Counted from the stretch's first letter, positions 37,241-47,110 are shown. The stretch: DNA of 64,000 bases from Paraburkholderia haematera (GCF_905220975.1 NZ_CAJNBK010000002.1:594033-658032); one strand, 5' to 3'. Translations and numbers: made by a program. Notes: generated by a model from the sequence alone, not told the origin.

Positions 37241-38254
37241 ATGGCACTCCCGATTCTCGACCCCAACGCACCGGAATTCACGCGTCGCTATGTGAACCTG
37301 GCGGATCCGCGTCTGGGCGCGCAGGCGCTCGAGGCCAGCGACGATTTCTTCGCACCGAAGGAACGCATGCTGAATCCGGAGCCGGCCGTCTTCATTCCGG
37401 GCAAGTACGACGACAATGGCAAGTGGATGGACGGCTGGGAAACGCGCCGCAAGCGCGCCAACGGTTACGACTGGTGCGTCGTGAAGCTCGCGCGTCCGGG
37501 CGTGATCAAGGGCCTCGACCTCGACACCAGCCACTTCACGGGCAACTTCCCGCCGGCGGCTTCGGTTGAGGCTGCGCGAGTGGTGGACGGCGTGCCGAAC
37601 CAGTCGACGCAATGGACCGAAATCGTCCCGTCGACCACGCTGCAAGGCAACAGCCACCACTATCACGAAGTTAGCGACACGAACGCTTACACGCACCTGC
37701 GCGTGAACATCTACCCGGACGGCGGTATTGCGCGTCTGCGTGTGTATGGTCAGCCGCAAGTCGACTGGGCGGGTGCAAGCCGCACCGAGCAGTTCGATCT
37801 GGCCGCGATGGAAAACGGCGCGTATCTGGTCGCGGCGAACAACCAGCACTTCGGCGCTGCATCGACGATTCTGATGCCGGGCCGTGGCGTGAACATGGGT
37901 GACGGCTGGGAAACGCGCCGCCGCCGTGAACCGGGCAACGACTGGGCGATTGTCGCGCTGGCGCAACCGGGCGTGATCCGGAAGATCGAAGTCGATACGG
38001 CTCACTTCAAGGGCAACTTTCCTGACCGTTGCTCCATCCAGGCCGCGTATGTGACGGGCGGCACGGACAGCTCGTTGATCACGCAAGCCATGTTCTGGCC
38101 GGTGTTGCTGGGCGAACAGAAGCTGAAGATGGACAACCAGCACTATTTCGAAAGCGAAATCGCTGCATTGGGGCCGGTCACGCACGTGCGCTTCAACATC
38201 ATTCCGGACGGCGGCGTGTCGCGTCTGCGTCTGTGGGGCACGCTCGCATCATGA
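37241..38254 (+). CDS. alc: allantoicase
   Basis: The 337-residue enzyme has the two tandem allantoicase repeats, each with a GWETRR motif: [10 protein letters not shown] (about 63-72) and [10 protein letters not shown] in the second half, and matching [16 protein letters not shown] and [16 protein letters not shown] segments. It splits allantoate into ureidoglycolate and urea. AAGGAAGACAAAG precedes the ATG. Its stop overlaps the next start as ATGA. Confidence 0.96.
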   Translation: MALPILDPNAPEFTRRYVNLADPRLGAQALEASDDFFAPKERMLNPEPAVFIPGKYDDNGKWMDGWETRRKRANGYDWCVVKLARPGVIKGLDLDTSHFTGNFPPAASVEAARVVDGVPNQSTQWTEIVPSTTLQGNSHHYHEVSDTNAYTHLRVNIYPDGGIARLRVYGQPQVDWAGASRTEQFDLAAMENGAYLVAANNQHFGAASTILMPGRGVNMGDGWETRRRREPGNDWAIVALAQPGVIRKIEVDTAHFKGNFPDRCSIQAAYVTGGTDSSLITQAMFWPVLLGEQKLKMDNQHYFESEIAALGPVTHVRFNIIPDGGVSRLRLWGTLAS

Positions 38255-38763
38255 AAACGCTGCTGATCGAACCCTTGACGAAGGAAGCGTTCGCCGCATT
38301 CGGTGACGTGGTCGAACTCGAAGGCGCGAAGCAGATTCCGATCAACCTCGGCACCACGATCCGCTATCACGATCTCGCGAAAGTGGACGTGACCGATGAG
38401 AACGGCCGTACGCTGGTGAACCTGTTTCGCGGTGAGCCGCGCACGTTGCCGTTCGAAGTGAAGATGCTCGAACGGCATCCGCTGGGCAGCCAGGCCTTCG
38501 TGCCGCTGAACGACAAGCCGTATCTGGTGGTCGTGGCGCCGGCGGGTGAACTGGATCCGAAGCAGATTCGTGCGTTCGTGACGAGCGGCTGGCAAGGCGT
38601 GAACTATGCGAAGGGTGTCTGGCACCATCCGCTGATCGCTTTGGGCGACGTGAGTGACTTTATCGTCGTCGATCGTGGGGGGGATGGGTTGAACCTGAAC
38701 GAGCAGAATCTGGCCGAGTCGCTGTGGCTGACGGAAGATGCGTTGAGCGCGGTGGTGGTTTGA
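38251..38763 (+). CDS. allA: ureidoglycolate lyase
   Basis: The 170-residue protein matches All[19 protein letters not shown] at the start, [30 protein letters not shown], then [16 protein letters not shown] with the catalytic-site His residues and FIVVDRGG. It releases urea from ureidoglycolate to give glyoxylate, the last step of the pathway. It is coupled to alc and followed by a strong terminator. Confidence 0.96.
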   Translation: MKTLLIEPLTKEAFAAFGDVVELEGAKQIPINLGTTIRYHDLAKVDVTDENGRTLVNLFRGEPRTLPFEVKMLERHPLGSQAFVPLNDKPYLVVVAPAGELDPKQIRAFVTSGWQGVNYAKGVWHHPLIALGDVSDFIVVDRGGDGLNLNEQNLAESLWLTEDALSAVVV

Positions 38764-38800
38764 GGCCGGTTGCTTCAGTGTTTTGAGCGAGTTGCTCGCA

Positions 38801-38832
38801 AAAAAGCCCACAGTGCATGCTGTGGGCTTTTT
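38801..38832 (+). terminator. intrinsic terminator after allA
   Basis: AAAAAGCCCACAG-TGCATG-CTGTGGGCTTTTTTTT: a strong stem with A and T tracts on both sides, 37 bases after the allA stop. It could also serve the minus-strand LacI gene. Confidence 0.92.
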
Positions 38833-38910
38833 TTATAGGCGAGCCGCGCGGGGCTTGAGGTTGCCTCTTTTTAACGTTGCGCTTTCTTGATTCGCGCTCC
38901 ACGACCACGG

Positions 38911-39969
38911 TCAGCGCGGACGAGACCGTCTGCCGAATCGCTGCTCAACGGACTGCGGGATGTTCGCCGGTGTGACCACGACAACCGACGAAGACAGTCC
39001 GACAGCCGACGCCGGCAGCAATTGATGAAAGTGCATGATGGTGTGGCATGCGCTCCGCATGTCCTGTCGGAGATCATGGTGCAACACGGCGCTGAGTTTT
39101 CCTTCACGCAGCAGCTCGACGTTGTCCCTATCCAGGTCGTGCCCGATAAAGCACTTCGGCGTCTGGCCCATCGACTTGAGTGCGCGAAGTATCGCCACGT
39201 TGCCCCCGCCCATCGAATACACCGCCACGATTTTCCTGCCTGAACCAACGGCTCGCTTCACCCTTGACTCAGTTTGGGCGTCCAGGCCGTGACCGCCGCT
39301 GGCATCAACGAGTTTTAGCTTCGGATATCGGCGCTGCAACTCATCGCGAAAGCAGGCTTCGCGTTCTTCTTCCCCTCGGAAGCGCTCGTTACTCTTCGTG
39401 ACGAGGACGTCACCTTCCCGGCGAGCGAGCCATTGGCCGATGAGATAGGCCGCTGTTGCACCAGCCGTCCGGTTGTCGAGACCTGCGTAAGCCATGCGAG
39501 CGGACTGCGGAATGTCCGTAAAGATGGTGATGACAGGGATCCCCCATTGCTGCAAGTCCGCGATAGCGTCGGCAACGTCTGGGACATCCCGCGCCTTGAG
39601 CAATACGCCGTGGCTGCCTCGTCGGCCAATCGCTTTCAGTGCGTCCACGACTTCCGCCGTCGTCATGGTGTCCTGCATCAGAAAACGTGGGCGGAACACG
39701 GCCGGCTGCAGGCCAGGCAGTTCCGACTCCAATGCTTCACGTATTTCATCGGAAAATCTGCGCGGCGCTTCCACAACAACATCGACAACGAGCTTGCGCC
39801 CGCTAGTCGCCAACTGGAACTGCTGTTTCTCCAGTTCCGCTATCGCGTGCTGCACGCGCTGACGGGTGTGTTCACGGACATGCTCCCGTCCGTTCAGCAC
39901 CCGGTCGACCGTGGCGAGTCCAAGGCCTGCCTGAAGGGCGATTTCCTTCATGAGAAAGCGATGCGCCAC
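38911..39969 (-). CDS. LacI family transcriptional regulator
   Basis: The 352-residue protein has a LacI HTH at the N-terminus (MKEIALQAGLGLATVDRVLNGREHVREHTRQRVQHAI) and a periplasmic-binding-protein-like effector domain (VVDVVVEAPRRFSDEIREALE to SVVVVTPANIPQSVEQRF). This is the branch that senses carbohydrate-like or cyclitol ligands. The start is a GTG at 39969 with GGAG upstream. It is divergent from the PhyH gene; a perfect 11-bp tandem repeat lies between (39986-40007). Confidence 0.92.
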   Translation of the reverse strand: MAHRFLMKEIALQAGLGLATVDRVLNGREHVREHTRQRVQHAIAELEKQQFQLATSGRKLVVDVVVEAPRRFSDEIREALESELPGLQPAVFRPRFLMQDTMTTAEVVDALKAIGRRGSHGVLLKARDVPDVADAIADLQQWGIPVITIFTDIPQSARMAYAGLDNRTAGATAAYLIGQWLARREGDVLVTKSNERFRGEEEREACFRDELQRRYPKLKLVDASGGHGLDAQTESRVKRAVGSGRKIVAVYSMGGGNVAILRALKSMGQTPKCFIGHDLDRDNVELLREGKLSAVLHHDLRQDMRSACHTIMHFHQLLPASAVGLSSSVVVVTPANIPQSVEQRFGRRSRPR

Positions 39970-39985
39970 AGTGAGCAGGCTCCAG

Positions 39986-40007
39986 TTGAGGTGTTTTTGA
40001 GGTGTTT
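39986..40007. promoter_or_regulatory. tandem 11-bp repeat between divergent LacI and PhyH genes
   Basis: TTGAGGTGTTT occurs twice head to tail (39986-39996 and 39997-40007), 17 bases upstream of the LacI gene and about 60 bases upstream of the PhyH gene. The 11-base period puts both copies on one face of the helix. It is a plausible regulator or polymerase contact site. Confidence 0.5.
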
Positions 40008-40066
40008 ATCGTACCGCGGGTGCTCGCTGGAGGGCTATTGTTGTAGCAAGACCAGAAGGAGCCAGC

Positions 40067-41260
40067 ATGAGCGCAACTGAATCGCGTCGCGACGCCCGCG
40101 GACGCAACCGGTACCGGGAGCAGGATTGCTCCCTCGAAGACTTCGTCGCGGCACTTCGGCCCTGTCCAGATGACGACAGCCTGAGGTTCGCGGCTCAAAC
40201 AATCGACCGCGTTCCGGTGTACGACTGCCACGAGCTTGGCAACGCCCTTGAAGATGCGCCGCGCCGCGCGGACTTGCAGGCCGAGTGGGCGAACGTACTG
40301 AACGTGGGAGCGGGCGTGCTGGTACTGAAACGCGTGTACGCCGACACAGCACCTATCGATGACGCGACAAGGGTCTTTGAGTCACTCATCCGGCAGGAGC
40401 GCGAAGCCGGGGGTGCCGCTGCAGACCACTTCGCCAAGGCTGGCGCGAATGATCGCCTCTGGAACGCGCAGGAGAAGCTTTGCCTGCGGGCCCCCGCGGT
40501 GTTCGCTCGCTACTTCGCAAGCCCGGTTCTTTGCACGATAGCTGAGGCCTGGCTGGGTCCGCATTTTCAGATGACCTCGCAGGTCAATGTCGTACGGCCC
40601 GGCGGGCAGGCGCAACAGGCGCACCGGGATTACCATCTTGGATTTCAGACCGTCGCGGAAGCTGAGCGCTATCCGGCTCACGTTCATGCGATGTCCCCCT
40701 TTCTCACGCTTCAAGGCGCAATCGCCCACACCGACATGCCAGTGGAAAGCGGACCAACCAAGCTGCTGCCTTACTCGCAGCGCTATGCCGAGGGCTATCT
40801 CGCATGGCGTCGTCAGGACTTCCGTGACTACTTTGAAACGCACTGCGTCCAGTTGCCGCTCGAAAAAGGCGACGCACTGTTTTTCAACCCCGCGCTTTTC
40901 CACGCTGCCGGTTCGAACCGCACGACTTCTGTTCAGCGCATGGCCAATCTCCTGCAGATTTCGTCTGCGTACGGCCGTGCCATGGAGTCGATGAATCGCG
41001 CGAAGATGTGCGAGGTGGTGTATCCGGTCCTGTTGGACCCGATGCGCAAGGGGATCATCACGCTGGAAGAGGCCGACGCTGTGATTGCCTCCTGTGCGGA
41101 GGGCTATCCGTTTCCGACGAACCTCGACCGCGATCCGCCACAGAGCGGCCTGGCACCGCAAAGCCAGCAGGGACTATTTCGCCGGGCGCTAACTGAGCTT
41201 TGGAGCGCAGACAGATTCATAGCCGCAATCCGTGAGCAGGATGAGCGACGCAAACCTTAA
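40067..41260 (+). CDS. phytanoyl-CoA dioxygenase (PhyH) family protein
   Basis: The 397-residue protein matches Fe(II)/2-oxoglutarate-dependent dioxygenases of the PhyH type. HRDYHLGF gives the HxD iron ligands (H186, D188); the distal His and 2-oxoglutarate Arg are in FFNPALFHAAGSNRTTSVQR. GAIAHTDMPVESGPTKLLPYSQRY fits the family. It hydroxylates a small organic substrate using oxygen. AAGGAG precedes the ATG at 40067. A divergent LacI gene is the obvious regulator. Substrate unknown. Confidence 0.87.
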   Translation: MSATESRRDARGRNRYREQDCSLEDFVAALRPCPDDDSLRFAAQTIDRVPVYDCHELGNALEDAPRRADLQAEWANVLNVGAGVLVLKRVYADTAPIDDATRVFESLIRQEREAGGAAADHFAKAGANDRLWNAQEKLCLRAPAVFARYFASPVLCTIAEAWLGPHFQMTSQVNVVRPGGQAQQAHRDYHLGFQTVAEAERYPAHVHAMSPFLTLQGAIAHTDMPVESGPTKLLPYSQRYAEGYLAWRRQDFRDYFETHCVQLPLEKGDALFFNPALFHAAGSNRTTSVQRMANLLQISSAYGRAMESMNRAKMCEVVYPVLLDPMRKGIITLEEADAVIASCAEGYPFPTNLDRDPPQSGLAPQSQQGLFRRALTELWSADRFIAAIREQDERRKP

Positions 41261-41337
41261 GCGTTTTCTGGCCGGAAGGCGGAGGGTGTGTTCGTTTGCG
41301 CCAAACAACCGCTTGTCACCCAGACGAAGAACCCTGG

Positions 41338-42189
41338 TTAGAAACTTGCAAAGGTATGCACAAGCCGGTTAAAAACACCGGCATTCGACACATTCATCCC
41401 GTGCGAGGCGCCGGCGATGGTGTGCCGCTCAGCATAGTCGATCCATTCTGCGAGCTTTTCGACGTTGTTGCGAAACATGCGAGGACTCCGTTGGCCATCG
41501 ATCAGCAGCGTCCTGCACTTCACCCCGCGTGCCGTTTCACGGGAGTAAGCGGGCAACGGATCGCGGAGCTGCTTGGGCAGTGTGCCCGCGTTGTCGATTG
41601 CCATGGTGCGGAACGCAGTCGGGCTTTTGCGCCATGATCCGGGCACGCTCACCGAGTCGACGAAAAGCTCCAGTCCCGCGTCGACCTGCTGATTCTCGAT
41701 GAGTTCGGCGACGCGTGCACGCAGCACATTGGTCGCGGGCGGCAGCGAGGCTTCCGGCATCCCTTCGATGTGTAGCGGACCACCCGGATCCGCGAGTGTC
41801 AGTGTCTTCACAAGCCGCGGATTGTCGCGTGCAACATGAAATGCGACGCAGCCGCCACGCGAATGCCCAACCAGATGAACGGGCCCAAGGTCGATCGCCT
41901 CAATGAACTCGGCCAGCTCCGCGACATGCGTTTGCCAGCCGAACTCGCCCTGGATGCAAGCCTCGCTCGCTGGCCAGTAGTGGCTCAAGCTCACCGAGAT
42001 GCAGCGGAAATGCTGCGACAGCGCTGCCGTCTGCGCGCTCCAGTAGCGATAGTCGCAAAGCGAGCCGTGCACGAATACGAGGGGCTCGCCTTCTCCGCAC
42101 TCGACATACGGCACGCAGATGCCCGATGCGATGGTCGCAAACGACAGTTCTGGCACGGCAAGCACTGAGAGGTCGGTACGGGCGTTCAT
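41338..42189 (-). CDS. alpha/beta hydrolase fold protein
   Basis: The 283-residue protein is an alpha/beta hydrolase: VFVHGSLCDYRYWSAQT near the start (oxyanion HG), the nucleophile elbow GHSRGG about residue 110, and a C-terminal His in ASHGMNVS. It hydrolyses an ester or similar bond. It is divergent from the LysR gene at 42274 (84-base gap), which probably regulates it. Substrate unknown. Confidence 0.9.
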   Translation of the reverse strand: MNARTDLSVLAVPELSFATIASGICVPYVECGEGEPLVFVHGSLCDYRYWSAQTAALSQHFRCISVSLSHYWPASEACIQGEFGWQTHVAELAEFIEAIDLGPVHLVGHSRGGCVAFHVARDNPRLVKTLTLADPGGPLHIEGMPEASLPPATNVLRARVAELIENQQVDAGLELFVDSVSVPGSWRKSPTAFRTMAIDNAGTLPKQLRDPLPAYSRETARGVKCRTLLIDGQRSPRMFRNNVEKLAEWIDYAERHTIAGASHGMNVSNAGVFNRLVHTFASF

Positions 42190-42248
42190 TGATTGGCTCC
42201 TTTGCGGCCACTATGCCCGATGTCACCCTTTAAGATAATCGCGTAATA

Positions 42249-42256
42249 TTGATCAA
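42249..42256. promoter_or_regulatory. TTGATCAA dyad between divergent hydrolase and LysR genes
   Basis: An 8-bp palindrome within ATTGATCAAAT, AT-rich, about 60 bases upstream of the hydrolase start and 18 before LysR. Its position suits a LysR site; the core is short, so the call is weak. Confidence 0.35.
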
Positions 42257-42273
42257 ATCTATCTATTTTTCTG

Positions 42274-43137
42274 ATGCCAATGCAATTGAAAGCACTCGAT
42301 CTGGATGTCATGACGATGATCGTCGCCGTCGCCGACACCGGCAACATTAGCCGGGCGGCGGAAGTCGTGCATCGCTCGCAATCGGCGGTGAGTATGCAGA
42401 TCAAGACGCTTGAGGCCGCGCTCGGCAAGCCGCTATTTGTCCGCAAGCCAAGAAGTGTGATCCCGACGCAGGACGGCGAGGTCCTGCTGACCTACGCTCG
42501 GCGCATGCTGGCATTGCGCGACGAGGCCTGGGCGGCTGTGGTCCGGCCAGACGTGACCGGGCGCGTGAGCATTGGCGTGCCGGACGATTACGCCGCGTCA
42601 CTGCTGCCACCGATTCTCAAGAAATTTTCCGCGACCTATCCGAAGGTGGAAATTCAGGTCGTAGGTTTGCCGAGCGTTGCGCTTGCACCGATGGTGAAAG
42701 AGGGTTCCGTCGATCTCGTGTGTGCCACGCGAGTCAAGGGTTTGTCAGGTGAATTCATCCGGTTCGAGCCGATGGAATGGGCAGCGGCGCCGAGTGCCGA
42801 TGAAATATGGCAGGAAAGGCCGCTGCCGATCGCGGTTTTCTTACCAGGCAGCGTAGCGAGGGAGAATGCCATTCGTAGCCTCGAGCGCGCGAAGATCGCC
42901 TACCGCACCTCATATGAAAGTCCAAGTCTGCTTGGCCTGCTATCCATGGCCGAAGCGGGACTTGCCATTGTCCCGCTTGCGCGATGCGCGGTCCCGAAGC
43001 ACTTTTCGCTGATTGGATCGGCGCAAGGCTTGCCCGAGATCGCTCCACTCGAAATGGTGCTCGCGCGGAGCACGGCCTCAAAGCGGCCGCCGTGCGATTT
43101 TCTGGCAGAAAAGATCCTCTCTGAATTGAGGCGCTAG
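42274..43137 (+). CDS. LysR-type transcriptional regulator
   Basis: The 287-residue LysR protein has an HTH with MTMIVAVADTGNISRAAEVVHRSQSAVSMQIKTLEAALGKPLFVR and an effector domain (VSIGVPDDYAASLLPPILKKFSATYPKVEIQVVGL). It probably regulates the divergent hydrolase gene. The start is ATG at 42274 or 42280. It converges on puuD, separated by a terminator. Confidence 0.93.
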   Translation: MPMQLKALDLDVMTMIVAVADTGNISRAAEVVHRSQSAVSMQIKTLEAALGKPLFVRKPRSVIPTQDGEVLLTYARRMLALRDEAWAAVVRPDVTGRVSIGVPDDYAASLLPPILKKFSATYPKVEIQVVGLPSVALAPMVKEGSVDLVCATRVKGLSGEFIRFEPMEWAAAPSADEIWQERPLPIAVFLPGSVARENAIRSLERAKIAYRTSYESPSLLGLLSMAEAGLAIVPLARCAVPKHFSLIGSAQGLPEIAPLEMVLARSTASKRPPCDFLAEKILSELRR

Positions 43138-43182
43138 GTCTCGATACCCGCTGATTTCGGCAGCGACTGACCGCAAAAGACA

Positions 43183-43220
43183 AAGCGGGCTTTCCGCCTA
43201 CGCGAAAAGCCCGCTTCCTG
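43183..43220 (-). terminator. terminator between LysR and puuD
   Basis: AAGCGGGCTTT and AAAGCCCGCTT form an 11-bp stem with a 12-base loop between the convergent genes. On the minus strand the stem is followed by TGTCTTTTG, so it mainly ends puuD. Confidence 0.75.
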
Positions 43221-43255
43221 TCTTGCAAAGCCGGGCGCAACACCCGGCCAGGGTA

Positions 43256-44449
43256 TTACTTCACTGCACCGCCCTGGAACCATGCGGCGATCTTCATCCG
43301 CTCGTCGTCGGTCATGTGTGTGACGTTGCCGAGCGGCATCGCCTTCAACGTCACCGCCTGCTGATAGATCCGCTGTGCGTTCTGCGAGATCTCGTCCGGC
43401 GTATCCAGCAGAACGCCGGCCGGGGCGCTGCCCATCATCGTCGGATGAGCGGAGTGGCATGCCACGCAGCGCTGTTGCAGCACTGGCGCGATATCGGCCA
43501 CCTTGACCACCGGTGCATTCGCGGCCTGCGCTAGCGGCACGACCGGCTTGGGCATTGTCGAGAAGAGGGCGGCGAACATCAGCACAATACCGACCAGCGG
43601 CAGGTACCACAGCACCTGGCCACGGTGACGCATCACGAAGAACTGGCGAATCAGCGCGCCGGCCAGCATGATCATCAGGAGCACGATCCAGTTGTACTGA
43701 TTCGTGTACGTCATCGCGTAGTGGTTCGACAGCATCGCGAACACCACCGGCAGCGTGAAATAGGTGTTGTGCACCGAACGTTGCTTGCCGCGCTTGCCGT
43801 AGATCGGGTTCGGCGTTTCACCCTTGAGCATCGAGGCAACCATCTTGCGCTGACCCGGGATGATCACGAAGAACACGTTCGCCGACATGATCGTCGCCAG
43901 CATCGCGCCCATGATCAGATACGCCGCGCGGCCCGCAAAGATATGGCACGCCAGGTACGCCGCGATCACCACATAAATGCCGACGCAGATACCGAGCACC
44001 TTGTCCTTGTTGCCGAGGAGGCGGCACAGCGAGTCATAGACGATCCAGCCCGCGGCGAGGAAGCCGAGTGCCGAAGCAACCGCGACCACCGGACCCATGT
44101 CGAGCACGTTCTTGTCGATCAGGTACGTGGACGGCGACATCAGGTACAGCACCGTGAAGAGGCTCGCGCCCGAGAGCCACGTGGTGTACGACGGCCACTT
44201 GGACCAGTGCAGGTCGTCCGGCATTTCCGGCGGCGCGACGGTGTACTTCTGCATGTTGTAGAAGCCGCCGCCGTGCACGTGCCACAACTCGCCGAACACG
44301 CCGCGCTTGCGCTGGTTCGGGTCCGTTGGCGGTTTCAGGCTGTTGTCGAGCGCGACGAAATAGAACGATTCGCCGATCCAGGCGATGGCGACGATGACGT
44401 GAAACCAGCGCAATGCCAGGTTCAGCCAGTCAGTGATAAAGCCTTCCAT
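43256..44449 (-). CDS. puuD: urate hydroxylase PuuD (membrane protein with cytochrome c domain)
   Basis: The 397-residue protein has an N-terminal domain with about eight membrane helices (MEGFITDWLNLALRWFHVIVAIAWIGESFYF, VHGGGFYNMQKY, NHYAMTYTNQYNWIVL) and a C-terminal cytochrome c domain with CVACH at 328-332 and a distal Met (MPLGNVTHM). It oxidises urate to 5-hydroxyisourate using the respiratory chain instead of oxygen and peroxide. The ATG at 44449 follows GGAGGAG. It lies downstream of uraH with a 305-base gap. Confidence 0.95.
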   Translation of the reverse strand: MEGFITDWLNLALRWFHVIVAIAWIGESFYFVALDNSLKPPTDPNQRKRGVFGELWHVHGGGFYNMQKYTVAPPEMPDDLHWSKWPSYTTWLSGASLFTVLYLMSPSTYLIDKNVLDMGPVVAVASALGFLAAGWIVYDSLCRLLGNKDKVLGICVGIYVVIAAYLACHIFAGRAAYLIMGAMLATIMSANVFFVIIPGQRKMVASMLKGETPNPIYGKRGKQRSVHNTYFTLPVVFAMLSNHYAMTYTNQYNWIVLLMIMLAGALIRQFFVMRHRGQVLWYLPLVGIVLMFAALFSTMPKPVVPLAQAANAPVVKVADIAPVLQQRCVACHSAHPTMMGSAPAGVLLDTPDEISQNAQRIYQQAVTLKAMPLGNVTHMTDDERMKIAAWFQGGAVK

Positions 44450-44754
44450 GAAACTCCTCCACTTCTGATTCGTTGTACGCGTAACGACGCTTGTGCCTTG
44501 ATTGCGCCTTCGCTCACCCGGTTGAGGGGGCGTCGGCATGCGTGGCGTCGCTACACAGACTGCGGGGCGAAAGACGCGGTGCGCTCAGTTCGCACGCGCC
44601 GTTTTTTATTGGAACGTCAGGTCGAGTCGCTCGCGTTCGATTGCGCTTCGCGGGTGTCTCCAAGGATCCGCACAGTGCAATCGGGCGCGCTCGGAAATAC
44701 AACGCGACTTCAACCTCGTCCTCCTCCAGGGCCTATTGACAGCGCCCGGTGCGC
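44450..44754. other. intergenic region between uraH and puuD
   Basis: These 305 bases contain the puuD ribosome-binding site and TACGCGTA (44476-44483), but no gene I can support. The gap means puuD may have its own promoter. Confidence 0.4.
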
Positions 44755-45108
44755 TTAACTGCCGCGATAGGTGCTGTACGACCACGGCGACACCAGCAGC
44801 GGCACGTGATAGTGCGCACCGGCATCGGCCACGCCAAAGCGCAGCACAACGCGATCGACGAAGCGTGGCTCCGGCACCTTCGTGCCGATCGATGCGAAGT
44901 AATCGCCGGCGCCGAACACGAGTTCGTATTCGCCCGCGACGAGTGCGTCGCCTTCGAGCAGCGGCTGGTCGCAGCGGCCGTCGTCATTGGTGGTGGTGGT
45001 TTTGAGCGCGCGGCGGGTGTCGCCGGAGAGCGCAAAGAGTTCGACCTTGATGCCCGCGCCGGGACGACCGTTCGCGGTGTCGAGCACATGGGTAGTGAGC
45101 TTTCCCAT
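44755..45108 (-). CDS. uraH: hydroxyisourate hydrolase
   Basis: The 117-residue protein is a transthyretin-like 5-hydroxyisourate hydrolase: LTTHVLDTANGRPGAGIKVELF with the catalytic His and the C-terminal YHVPLLVSPWSYSTYRGS with the signature YRGS. It opens 5-hydroxyisourate to OHCU, between PuuD and UraD. ATG at 45108 has AAGGA upstream. It is divergent from the deaminase gene at 45625. Confidence 0.97.
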   Translation of the reverse strand: MGKLTTHVLDTANGRPGAGIKVELFALSGDTRRALKTTTTNDDGRCDQPLLEGDALVAGEYELVFGAGDYFASIGTKVPEPRFVDRVVLRFGVADAGAHYHVPLLVSPWSYSTYRGS

Positions 45109-45624
45109 TCGCAATTTTCCTTATGTGAATGCGAGGTTTCGGCGGCGGCCCGATCCAGAATACGTTGCGGCGGATCGAGGCTCCACGTCAGTGGCTACAT
45201 ACCCGTCGGCGAATTGAAGCGAGCGCCGTGGCAGCCATTGTAAAAAGGATGTTCACGTCAGCGCACGCGAGATAGGAAAGATAATACCTGGCGCATGACA
45301 GACAGCTTGCTGAAAGCCATATCGAGTCGATTCATTCGACCATTGCCGTGCAATTCGATCGTACGGGCACCAAAAAGGGCCCAATATATCGAGAGCGTGA
45401 GGTTGAGTATCGCACTGGCGCGAGTTGTCAGCATTATTTTGGCCGTCGAAGGTTACACCCGTGCGCCGCGGCATACATGAGTGAAGCGCGGCACACCCCG
45501 AAGACGGCGGAATTACGCTGGGTAACCGGGCCAACGGCGTTCGACGGGACGCGGCGGCACGGTTGGCGTGCCGTCCCATCGCGTTCGAACGGCTTTGCAC
45601 GGAAGCAATGAAGCGGAGAAACGA
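45109..45624. other. divergent intergenic region between uraH and the deaminase gene
   Basis: These 516 bases are AT-richer than the neighbours around 45270-45480. No gene is supported. They must carry at least two promoters. No clear operator, riboswitch or terminator was recognised. Confidence 0.4.
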
Positions 45625-47022
45625 ATGACGATGGAACAAACGGCTATGAAATCAGACAAGCCGAAGAAAACGATGCTGGTGAAGCACGCGGACGTGCTGG
45701 TCACGATGGACGGCGCCCGGCGCGAACTGCGCGACGGCGGCATGTATATCGAGGACAACCGCATCGTTGCGGTCGGACCGACGGCGGAATTGCCGCAAAT
45801 GGCCGACGAAGTGCTGGACATGCGCGGCCACCTGGTGATTCCAGGGCTGGTGAACACGCACCACCATATGTATCAGAGCCTGACGCGCGCGATTCCGGCG
45901 GCGCAGAACGCCGAGTTGTTCGGCTGGCTGACCAACCTCTACAAGGTGTGGGCGAACCTCACACCGGAGATGATCGAAGTCTCGACCTTGACGGCGATGG
46001 CCGAGCTGTTGCTGTCCGGTTGCACGACTTCGAGCGACCATTTGTATATCTACCCGAACGGCAGCCGTCTCGACGACAGCATCGTCGCGGCGCAGCGGAT
46101 CGGCATGCGTTTTCACGCGGCGCGCGGCAGCATGAGCGTGGGGCAGAAGGACGGCGGTTTGCCGCCGGATTCGGTGGTCGAACGTGAAGCGGATATCCTG
46201 AAGGACACGCAGCGTCTGATCGAGACGTACAACGACGAAGGGCGCTACGCGATGTTGCGCGTGGTGGTGGCGCCGTGCTCGCCGTTCTCGGTGAGCCGCG
46301 ATCTGATGCGCGAATCGGCGGTGATGGCGCGGCATTACGGTGTGTCGATGCACACGCACCTGGCGGAGAACGTCAACGACATCGCCTATAGCCGCGAAAA
46401 GTTCGGCATGACGCCGGCTGAGTATGCGGAAGACCTGGGCTGGGTCGGTCACGACGTATGGCATGCGCACTGTGTGCAACTCGACGACGCAGGTATCGAA
46501 TTGTTTGCGCGCACGGGTACCGGCGTCGCGCATTGCCCGTGCTCGAATATGCGGCTGGCCTCGGGAATTGCGCCGGTCAAGCGGATGCGCCTTGCCGGCG
46601 TGCCGGTGGGTCTCGGTGTCGACGGTTCGGCGTCGAACGACGGTGCGCAAATGGTCGCGGAAGTGCGCCAGGCGCTGCTGCTGCAACGGGTCGGTTTCGG
46701 GCCGGACGCGATGACCGCGCGTGAAGCATTGGAGATTGCGACGCTAGGCGGCGCGAAGGTACTCAATCGCGACGACATCGGCGCACTGGCGCCGGGCATG
46801 GCGGCGGATTTCGTGTCTTTCGATCTGCGTCAGCCGCTGTTTGCGGGCGCGTTGCACGATCCGGTCGCGGCACTGGTGTTCTGCGCGCCGTCGCAGGTGA
46901 GCCATAGCGTGATCGGCGGCAAGGTGGTGGTGAAGAATGGGCAGTTGACGACGCTGGAACTCGGACCGGTCATCGAGCAGCACAACCGGTTGGCGAGGGC
47001 GCTTTACGAAGCGGCAGCGTAA
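45625..47022 (+). CDS. 8-oxoguanine/guanine deaminase-type amidohydrolase
   Basis: The 465-residue protein belongs to the amidohydrolase superfamily: MLVKHADVLVTMDGARRELRDGG at the start, the metal motif NTHHHM (77-82), HTHLAENVND, the metal His of WHAHCVQLDD and GVDGSASNDGAQM. The overall pattern resembles characterised 8-oxoguanine deaminases of the SsnA/AtzA-like branch, rather than the classical GuaD with PGLIDTHIH. It would turn 8-oxoguanine into urate, or guanine into xanthine. ATG at 45625 follows GCGGAGAAACG. It is divergent from uraH, which consumes the next products. Confidence 0.82.
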   Translation: MTMEQTAMKSDKPKKTMLVKHADVLVTMDGARRELRDGGMYIEDNRIVAVGPTAELPQMADEVLDMRGHLVIPGLVNTHHHMYQSLTRAIPAAQNAELFGWLTNLYKVWANLTPEMIEVSTLTAMAELLLSGCTTSSDHLYIYPNGSRLDDSIVAAQRIGMRFHAARGSMSVGQKDGGLPPDSVVEREADILKDTQRLIETYNDEGRYAMLRVVVAPCSPFSVSRDLMRESAVMARHYGVSMHTHLAENVNDIAYSREKFGMTPAEYAEDLGWVGHDVWHAHCVQLDDAGIELFARTGTGVAHCPCSNMRLASGIAPVKRMRLAGVPVGLGVDGSASNDGAQMVAEVRQALLLQRVGFGPDAMTAREALEIATLGGAKVLNRDDIGALAPGMAADFVSFDLRQPLFAGALHDPVAALVFCAPSQVSHSVIGGKVVVKNGQLTTLELGPVIEQHNRLARALYEAAA

Positions 47023-47110
47023 GCGTAATGACGGAGTAAGAACGCAATAGAAGAAGCGGGTCTATCGGTATTCACAAAGACTGGATGCCGATAGACCGCA
47101 GCGCAACGGA

